Origin: Hygrocybe punicea
Taxonomy: Eukaryota > Basidiomycota > Agaricomycetes > Agaricales > Hygrophoraceae
NCBI GenBank assembly: GCA_963556145.1
Contig: OY744466.1
Coordinates: 5,813,820-5,877,819, forward strand
DNA length: 64,000 nt
Direction: 5' to 3'
The position numbers and the translations under genes are program-made. Positions 57,178 to 64,000 of this stretch are shown here, piece after piece (position 1 is the first letter of the stretch; every line of letters starts with the position of its first letter). The notes beneath the pieces were generated by a model. The model ran no database searches. It saw nothing but the letters and a program-made list of their open reading frames with translations, and had not been told where the DNA came from.

Positions 57178-57996
57178 TTTTACAGCCGTTTGCATAATTC
57201 TTGGCAGTAAATGCACTTTTTTCAATCAATTAAGAAATATGGACTTAGTGGAATTTTGAGTGCTCTGTTCTATATCTCATGAAATACTGCATGGATTAAG
57301 ATGGTTATAGAGGGAAAGTTGTACTATTTCTTAAGGGCTATCTACTCCTGTAATTACATTTGGACAATATTTAGTGTAGGGTGAGTTGTGGATGAAATAA
57401 AAGGTAAACCGTGTTTTTTGACACCCAAAATGATATTGTCAAATTATAGCATCAAATGAACTCCTATGAAAAAGTTTGTAAGGGGGAAGTTGTTCATTTT
57501 TTCAAGGGCTAGAAGTACATATACCGTATTTTTCTTTATTTTTGTTCTTTCAGCCAATATTTATGGTTTTTGTGATATTTTGGTTCCAATGCAGACAAAC
57601 GTAGTACAGATGTAATATTGGCTGAAAGCACAAAAATAAAGAAAAATACGGTATATGTACTTCTAGCCCTTGAAAAAATGAACAACTTCCCCCTTACAAA
57701 CTTTTTCATAGGAGTTCATTTGATGCTATAATTTGACAATATCATTTTGGGTGTCAAAAAACACGGTTTACCTTTTATTTCATCCACAACTCACCCTACA
57801 CTAAATATTGTCCAAATGTAATTACAGGAGTAGATAGCCCTTAAGAAATAGTACAACTTTCCCTCTATAACCATCTTAATCCATGCAGTATTTCATGAGA
57901 TATAGAACAGAGCACTCAAAATTCCACTAAGTCCATATTTCTTAATTGATTGAAAAAAGTGCATTTACTGCCAAGAATTATGCAAACAGCTGTAAA
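57178..57996. mobile_element. Foldback element FB3 (819 bp)
   Basis: TTTACAGCCGTTTGCATAAT pairs with ATTATGCAAACAGCTGTAAA. The arms of about 400 bp match almost perfectly, with ACACCCAAAATGATATTGTC and AAGGGCTAGAAGTACATATA inside. Termini match FB1. Confidence 0.92.
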
Positions 57997-58053
57997 GAAG
58001 GAGGTCCTAGTAAAATGATAACTTGTGAAATACTGCACCAAATTACATAGTCT

Positions 58054-58567
58054 GAGAGGGATAGTTTGTCTATGTTCTAAGGGCCATCTTTCTCTCCATT
58101 TACAATTTCCAAATATGTGTTATATAAAAGGTTATAGGTGAATTGTTGATTTGAGTCATTGCAACTTGTACAATGAATATCTTTACAAGAAATGCTTGGA
58201 TTGACGTGATTGTAAAGAGAGAGTTGTTCTATTTTTCAAGGGCTACAAGGGCCCATACCGCGTTTTCTTGTATTTTGGACTTTAGTAGACTATTGTAGTA
58301 ATGTTATTTATACAGAGGTTGTTTTTGTGTAATTCTCCTTCAAAATGTACAGAAAAACGCGATATGGGCCCTTGTAGCCCTTGAAAAATAGAACAACTCT
58401 CTCTCTACAATCATGTCAATCCAAGCATTTCTTGTAAAGATATTCATTGTACAAGTTGCAATGACTCAAATCAACAATTCACCTATAACCTTTTATATAA
58501 CACATATTTGGAAATTGTAAATAGAGAGAAAGATGGCCCTTAGAACATAGACAAACTATCCCTCTCA
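58054..58567. mobile_element. Foldback element FB4 (514 bp)
   Basis: GAGAGGGATAGTTTGTCTAT pairs with ATAGACAAACTATCCCTCTC and the arms run to a centre near 58310. Sequence identity to FB1-FB3 is low, but the order of motifs is the same (GTTCTAAGGGCCAT; TTTTTCAAGGGCTACAAG; ATACCGCGTTTTC), suggesting a distant relative. Confidence 0.9.
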
Positions 58568-58570
58568 CTT

Positions 58571-58877
58571 CGTCTCTCAGTATGGAGCTCCACTGCCTCA
58601 AATTAACAAGCCTATCTCGCCTATGCCTTCTCTGCGTGCAGCATTGCATCTCAATGTTCCCTTGTCAGAATTCTGCTCTCGCTATGGCATTTCCGATTCA
58701 GATCAGGCAAAATTGGAGTTGATGGAGTATAAGCCTGGTAATCGTGCAGTCAAGACGTTAGATGAAGATGAGTGGAAGGTGGAGTTCAAATTTACGAAGT
58801 TGGGATGGCGAGGTTTTCTGGAAGCACACAAGATATTTTTGAAGGATGTGAGAGACGGAGACTGGGTGGTAGTGTAA
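58571..58877 (+). CDS. 3' exon of a gene encoding a small helical (SAM-like) C-terminal domain
   Basis: The frame runs from a possible acceptor (TCTCTCAG at about 58570) to a stop at 58875-58877. The residues LSEFCSRYGISDSDQAKLEL, PGNRAVKTLDEDEW and LGWRGFLEAHKIFLKDVRDG form regular helices like the short C-terminal SAM-type modules seen in basidiomycete element-associated proteins. The upstream exons appear to have been displaced by FB4, which abuts the acceptor. Function unknown; probably truncated. Confidence 0.4.
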
Positions 58878-59739
58878 GTTTAGTGTCATCCGGTCATTTG
58901 CTCACTACAATTTCGATGTACAATTTCCTGGCGGCTTGGACAGTTTGAAATTTGATATGATACTGTGTTTGTATGATGCCATGGTCTAACGTATGTAACC
59001 TGCATGTGTAAACCATCCTCGGCATATGTCAGCTGTAATGCAGCCACATGCCTCCAATATTGCCAGAACCGCATCTTCCTCCCTATGGATGTTGTAACCA
59101 TGGCATCGAATGTATGCTTTTACTACAAAAATGAGACTTCCATTGATGACCAGATTATGAATGGGAAACTTACAGGTACTGAACGATTCTTCAATTGGAT
59201 TCAGATCAGGTGAGTAAGCCAGAAGATACAGAACTAAGCACCCTGAGACACCGCAATGTATATTGAGGCTAATGAGTACAAATGGAGACGTACCAGCAGC
59301 CGAAATAAGGTCAACCAGTGCATCGTTGTGATGAATCCGGCAGTTGTCAAGAACTAGGACTGACCGATTATCAGGGTATGGGTTCATCTGAGGTAGCTAA
59401 AAGGTAATTAGCATAATCACATTGCACAATCAAGAGACCTTACAACTTGTTCTTGGACAAACTCATAGAATTCGAGTGAGTCAAATGACCCTGGAACAAT
59501 CTGAGTCGTCATGTAACCATCGATTGTGATTGCAGCCAGTAATGAATAGCGGTTGCCACGGACAAAGACATCAGTCAATTCAGCTCTTTCCCCAGCTAGT
59601 GATCTCCCATAGTGACACAAACATATGTTCATTCTTGCTTGTTTCGTCAAGACAAACAAACTCATAGCCATCTCCACTAGGCAAATGCAGGGGTACTCCC
59701 AGGATACATTTGTTTGTCTCTGTACTTGTACTTCCAACA

Positions 59740-59997
59740 GATACGGATACAATATCCGCGGATTTTACCCACGGATTCCTGATCAAAATGAGCCTGAGAT
59801 CACCTGAAACGGTCAAGAATTGACTGAGATAGAGTCCAATCAATGTTTAGTCTCTATCTCAGTCAATTCTTGACCATTTTGGATGATCTTAGGCTCATTT
59901 TGAAGCCCACGGATACGAGAGTCTGTATCCGTACTCGTACTCTTAAGAGTACGGATACCTGCGGAAAAGGATTTACCCTTATCCCTGCATTTCCCTA
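59740..59997. mobile_element. Palindromic element carrying the recurring hairpin core
   Basis: The core (59784-59900) reads ATGAGCCTGAGATCACCTGA, then AACGGTCAAGAATTGACTGA and the complement. The right end ..CCTGCATTTCCCTA resembles the TAGG(C/G)AAATGC-type end of the 33745 element. Subterminal ATACGGATAC and AGAGTACGGATACC repeats flank the core. The left terminus and a target duplication were not found. Confidence 0.65.
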
Positions 59998-60467
59998 AAC
60001 CAGCAACAGGATCATCTTCAAATTCCACGACATCATCCATCGCAGCTTTGCCAGCCGCTCCTGCAGTGTCTTTCGCAACTGCATCTATCTCAGAATCAGC
60101 AGCATCGAGTCAGTAAAGCATCGCATTCACCCTTTTCTGCAACTGACTGCCCTTCTCCATTAGGTGTTTTCTCATTGCGAGGTTTGCCACCCGATGATGA
60201 GGCCACAGCCTGTGGTTGAGACCTTGGTCGCTCTTGAATCCCAGCCCATTCCTTTGCGTCTTTTTGAGCAAGTTCGTCCTCCAAGCGAGCGATGTTCCTC
60301 ATCAGCTCAGCTGTGAGAGCATCCTTCTCGACTTTCGCAGCAAGCTGTTCAGCACGCGCTGCCTCCATTTCTGCCTTGGTACGACGCTTTCTCTTGGCAA
60401 TGATTTCTCCTGGGTGCTGATCCACATTAGCAGCGCGAGTTTGTACTTGGGAAGATTTCGTTGACAT
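59998..60467 (-). pseudogene. Coiled-coil, Lys/Glu-rich ORF of element-associated type, truncated
   Basis: The frame starts MSTKSSQVQTRAANVDQHPG and has a basic coiled coil (KRKRRTKAEMEAARAEQLAA; RNIARLEDELAQKDAKEW). A frame change near 60100 leads into an acidic stretch (DAVAKDTAGAAGKAAMDDVV) that is cut by the palindromic element at 59997. Proteins with this basic coiled-coil start are frequent beside Agaricomycete transposons. Function unknown. Confidence 0.45.
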
Positions 60468-60579
60468 GGTAGGAGTGACCGTTGAGGTGAAAAAGAAGGA
60501 TGAGCTGATGTCCTTTTTTTTTTCAAGTTCAGATCATTGCACGTGAGGTCAACTTGGCTCAGTCAACAGAACCCACCAT

Positions 60580-60860
60580 GTCTACGCTCCCAAAGCACAA
60601 AACCTCCCTCTTACATTTACCGTGTGTCTCGTGTGGTTGATATTTCCGTAACCAGTCTGGGCTCACTAAACACCACCGCGTCCAGCATCTCCAATCTGGC
60701 CAACTCAAACATCAGGCTCATGCGAAATTACCTGTTCCGGCTCAACCAGCTACTACCTCTGTCCACGATCAAGTTGATGAGGACACCCATTCATCTGACG
60801 ATGTTGATAACTCTCAGGGGGACATCCGTTCCTTGGACGACCGAGCTGGTGACATGGTTA
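60580..60860 (+). pseudogene. C2H2-like zinc-finger fragment with nonsense codon
   Basis: CVSCG, a TGA (60638-60640), then YFRNQSGLTKHHRVQH fits a C2H2 finger (C-x2-C ... H-x4-H), like the finger at the N-terminus of some Agaricomycete transposases. A Ser/Asp-rich stretch follows and the frame ends at the transposase border. Fragment only. Confidence 0.4.
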
Positions 60861-61301
60861 ATCTCCACAGAAGTCATTTCGTAAAGATTCCATCCATTGA
60901 TGCCTAAGTTCTTCATCTCGCTCTGCAGCCAGTTTCTGAAGAAGTTTCCGAGCAAGTCCTGCTTCAGTGAGGTTCCGCTGCAAGGCCGATGAAGAGATGG
61001 TGATGTTGTGATTGATGGCTAACCATAGCAAGAGTTCATCCAAATACAAGTCAGGTTCTCCATTGTAGAGGGTATGTACAGCAGTGAGAACAGCCCGAGT
61101 GAGTATACGAGCACATCCATGAAGAGGAGAAGGTGGCCGATTGACTGAGCCATGTTCCTCAAAAATACGCTGCCACTGATAGATGCTAGATCGAGACACA
61201 CCGAGAGCGTCGCAGATGTCCAAAATGTCCCAGCCTTTGTCCCAAAGGCTTAGAGCACAACACTTCAGATCAGTGCTTATCCTACGATTGACCATGCCCA
61301 C

Positions 61302-61614
61302 AAGTTTTACTTTTACTCAAACATGTCATGTTGCGCGTCATGAGAAAGAAATGCTGATGTCATTATCTTCGGGCACAGCTGTAAAATATTTGTTTTTCAA
61401 AATGTCACTAATCACGCTTACTCAGTTTGTCTTTCAGAAGCTGGGCCCAGAAAAGGAAAGAATGTATATTGACGCAAAAATACAAATAGAGCCTGTGAAG
61501 AAAAGAGGCTGCGGAACCGTAAAAGGCTAAGGAAATGTTTTTTTTCATGGTGGTGGTGTGATGGGCACAGGAAGCAGTGAGCTGTGAAGCAATGGGAAGC
61601 AGCCACAAGAAAGG
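61302..61614. other. No gene; sequence between two elements
   Basis: This lies between the transposase start codon and the 3' end of the recombinase gene. It may hold terminal sequence of either element; no inverted or split repeat was recognised. Confidence 0.35.
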
Positions 61615-62578
61615 TCAATGGTGGCAGAACAAAAGGGTGGCCTGTAAAGCAGGGTGGCAGTGGATGTAGATGCACCAGGCTTCGGAAGCCCAACGGCCAA
61701 TGCTCTGGATTAAATATGGGGGCACACCAGCATTAGCGAGGTCAGTAGCACCGCCGGAACAAAGGGAGTGACCGCCAATGGAAGGGTCGAGGAAGTGTTG
61801 ACATAACCGGGAGATGAACCAAGAATGAATGGGAATGTGACCATCGGAACGTAACCATAATTTGGGGTGGTTTGGGAAAAGGGTGTCACAAGAGTGGAGG
61901 TACTGGTTAAAAATAGCAAGGGGGTTGTGGTCTGGGTGTTGCACGTGGATGAGCACACGACTACCCTTGAAGAAATGGTTGGCCTTGTGGCCAGGCAGGT
62001 AACAGTCAAAGGAGTTGGAGTGGACGTAGGTGGTGTGGCGAAAAATAACCTTCCTGTAGTCTCGTAAGGGCACGTGGTCTGGCCAGACAAGTTCACCGAG
62101 GCGCAGAAGACTGTGGAAGGCGATGGTGGTAAGAGCGGCGAAGAGCAGATCATCATGAGAAGTGGAGTGGATGTACGACAAGGTCAGGGAGTTGAGCTCG
62201 TCGCGCGTGAGGGGTCGCTTGCAAGTGGTCCTGGCAGCTCGTAACTTCTTGCAGCCGGCCAAGGTCTTGGAGACAAGAGGGTGACGATGAGCGGTGCAGA
62301 CATCAGGGTAAAAGGGTTCGAGCTGATTGCAAATGCCTGAGAGGTAGTTGTCGACGGTTTGGGGCTTGATGTGGTGGGACATGTAGATGACGAAGAAACT
62401 GCGAGTCAGGGGTAGGGGAGTTGGGCAGATTGTGGGCAGCGCAAAAGGTGAGGTAAGAATGTAATGCTGAGGAGTAGGTAACAGCAGTAGTAGGCTCAAT
62501 AGAGCAACCGATCGCGATAGCGTGCTTGTGCCTGAGCATGTCAATTGACCAGGGTTTCTGTGATGGTTGCCTGGTCAA
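61615..62578 (-). pseudogene. Tyrosine recombinase of a Ngaro/DIRS-like retrotransposon
   Basis: The N-terminal part (62578 to about 62405) reads AIAIGCSIEPTTAVTYSSAL and HSYLTFCAAHNLPNSPTPDS. A frame change leads to ICNQLEPFYPDV, then RPLTRDELNSLTLSYIHS, the first catalytic Arg in HSLLRLGELVWPD, the HxxR block as GGHSLCSGGATDLANAG, then LIQSIGRWASEAW and CIYI with the nucleophile Tyr. The second catalytic Arg is Cys (TGT codon), so strand exchange should be lost even without the frameshift. It sits directly downstream of RT-RNaseH, the order typical of YR retroelements. Confidence 0.75.
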
Positions 62579-62592
62579 CTGTTTTCACGTCA

Positions 62593-63861
62593 TCAACATT
62601 GCGCAGCCCCCAGCAGTACATGAGGGGGTTCAAAGGGAGTGATGGAAAGGGATGGGAAAAGATCCAGCGTGATATCATTCCGTCCATGGGAAAGGGCATC
62701 TGCGATGTCGTTGCACAAGCTGGGAATGAAATCGACATGGAAGGTGAAATTGTGTGTGAGAGAGAGTTTGACAGCACACATGAGGATGGGGTTGTAAAGG
62801 GGGGTTGCGCGAAGAGTATTAAACATGTTAACTGTATTGGTGTTGTCACAGTAAATGACGACACAATGTGGTAATGGTCGCACATGCAGGCTGACGTGAA
62901 TCAGGGTGGAGAGGACCGTGAGAGCTTCAAGGTAAAAGATGTTGTGAGCATGTCCTACCAGGAGTGAGTGGGTGTGGCCTGTGGAAAGGAAAGGGGACCA
63001 AAAACCAAGCCCGGCCGGGCACGCGTCAGAGTAAAATGACAGATCAGCTTTGTCAGCGGACCAAGTGGTAGAGTTCAAGATGTGGATGCCGTCGGAATGT
63101 TCGATTTCATCCACGACCTAGAGTAGCTCCTTGCTCATAGTACTGTTTAACCAGATAGGTTTGTGAGGCAATGACTTGCCAGACATCTTGTGATAAGTCA
63201 TCGAAAGGCTGGGGCGCAATAAGGGATAGACATTGAGTGCCCAGTTGATCCACCCGGCCATCTTCTGGAAGTCAAGAAGAGGGTGACACTGTCCCAGGGA
63301 TGTGAAGCACCGGATGGCAGTGACGAGTTCGGTGCGGCAGTTTGGTGCCATGGAGATAGCCATGGCATTGGGATCGACGAGGAAACCAATGATGGACAAG
63401 GTGGGCCCCCACTCCTGTTTTCTTTCGGTGTGAGGAATCCCAAGTTTGTCCCACAGTTGCAGGAGTTGTGCTTGCTTGGAAGGCATCAACTTCACATAGG
63501 GTTCATACCAGGTGAGGGTGTCTGCAAAATCTTAGGAGAAGTTGTTGTCGATGTAGGTGAAGATGTCAATTAAAAGTAGGACGTAAATCGCGATCCAGGT
63601 GACTAAACAGGCAAAGCTAGCAAAAATGCGACCACCGGCGCCGTTACCAAAGTGGTTGCAACAATTCACAGAATGTTCGCCATCAAAGGTCATGATTTGT
63701 CGTATTTGCCAAAGGGGCGCCATTGGGATGAGACGATAAGCACGTGAGATATCGGATTTGAAGACGATGAGCTTCCGACCTGGGTGTTGTGCATGCGCAA
63801 GGCGGAGGGCGTGACCAAGGTGGTGTAGGTTGTCCATACGGACGAATCGGTCCTCTCACCA
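62593..63861 (-). pseudogene. Reverse transcriptase and RNase H of a Ngaro/DIRS-like retrotransposon
   Basis: One minus-strand frame is readable throughout but has TAA (63532-63534) and TAG (63118-63120). It contains LIVFKSDISRAYRLIPMAP (RT), FTYIDNNFS at the catalytic box where YxDD is expected (second Asp is Asn), LGIPHTERKQEW and IIGFLVDPNAMAISM, then RNase H (LSFYSDACPAGLGFWSPFL; VVIYCDNTNTVNMFNTLRA; FIPSLCNDIADALSHGRND). Thirteen bases separate it from the recombinase frame. The 5' part of RT is missing: coding similarity ends near 63861. Dead copy. Confidence 0.75.
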
Positions 63862-64000
63862 GAGACACAGCACCATCTGAATGGGTGACAGATTTGTGAC
63901 CGATGTTAGGTAATATTTAAAATAAACCAACGGATCTGTGAATGGCACAGATGTTGTGACAGATTTGGCATTTGTGTCAACATCTGTATCCTGTACCGAT
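63862..64000. other. Unassigned sequence at window edge
   Basis: Coding similarity to RT stops here. The stretch has loose repeats of ACAGATTTGTGACCGATG and ACAGATTTGGCATTTGTG. It may be the end of another element that continues beyond the window. Confidence 0.3.

Larger units (their letters stand above)
58986..61301 (-). pseudogene. DD34E Tc1/IS630-type transposase, split by ~1.1 kb of inserted sequence
   Basis: The N-terminal part (61301-60858) has two helix-turn-helix segments, ILDICDALGVSRSSIYQWQR and ISSSALQRNLTEAGLARKLL. The catalytic part resumes near 59715 with GDGYEFVCLDETSKNE (first Asp). A one-base shift follows near 59612, then HYGRSLAGERAEL, GNRYSLLAAITIDGY, VLVLDNCRIHHND (second Asp) and YSPDLNPIEESF (Glu). 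Three GT-AG introns (59443-59397, 59293-59243, 59173-59123) are needed; with the second removed, exactly 34 residues separate the second Asp from Glu. The transposase mobilises by cut-and-paste at TA sites in this superfamily. The inserted stretch holds a hairpin element and two unrelated gene fragments. Confidence 0.72.

Overview
The window looks like a piece of a mushroom-forming basidiomycete (Agaricomycete) genome, in a repeat-rich, gene-poor region. The evidence is indirect. Genes are split by many short GT-AG introns (about 47-78 nt). The gene families are ones expanded in Agaricomycetes: Crinkler-type effectors, transposon-associated Ulp1 proteases, BAH/PHD proteins, a seven-helix membrane family, a YR (Ngaro/DIRS-like) retrotransposon and non-autonomous hAT elements. 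There are no operons, ribosome binding sites, tRNA or rRNA genes that I can see. Species cannot be assigned by eye.

Layout. 1-2.4 kb: ends of a repeat-rich element (37-bp GAGCATGCTC arrays). 2.9-10.3 kb: the best-preserved coding block, with a BAH/PHD-like gene (minus) divergent from a very large Ulp1-protease gene (plus, one in-frame TGA), followed by a small intact six-exon gene of unknown function. 10.36-19.0 kb: a composite with inverted arms (275-bp palindromes at 10.64 and 17.18 kb) and 22/88-bp arrays, enclosing about 6 kb of degenerate sequence. 19.7-21.1 kb: short-period repeats. 22.8-30.1 kb: a Crinkler cluster (minus strand): a decayed Crinkler with P-loop and nuclease-like regions, a membrane-protein gene, a broken APH-like kinase, and a Crinkler with two tandem header domains joined to a kinase-like domain. 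30.3-32.3 kb: an F-box/LRR-like fragment and a decayed ORF. 32.3-39.8 kb: LTR-like sequence, MITEs, element ends, then 150-bp and 147-bp tandem arrays. 41.0-44.2 kb: a sirtuin gene and a host gene whose exon is split by a hAT element with a perfect 8-bp target duplication. 44.8-49.7 kb: two convergent Ulp1-type genes around a foldback element. 51-58.6 kb: foldback and hAT elements, a second LTR-like block and a broken integrase-core transposase. 58.6-64 kb: a DD34E Tc1/IS630 transposase split by insertions, and the RT-RNaseH and tyrosine recombinase parts of a YR retrotransposon.

How it fits together. Most sequence is mobile-element debris nested in other debris. Intact reading frames are few: the BAH/PHD gene, the 170-aa gene and, apart from single TGA codons, the two Ulp1 genes at 4.4-9.2 and 48.2-49.7 kb and the membrane protein. 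The most unusual signal is a roughly 55-bp palindrome-forming core shared by at least five non-autonomous elements whose ends differ. All splice models are hand-made from GT-AG sites and reading-frame continuity and have not been tested against transcripts.
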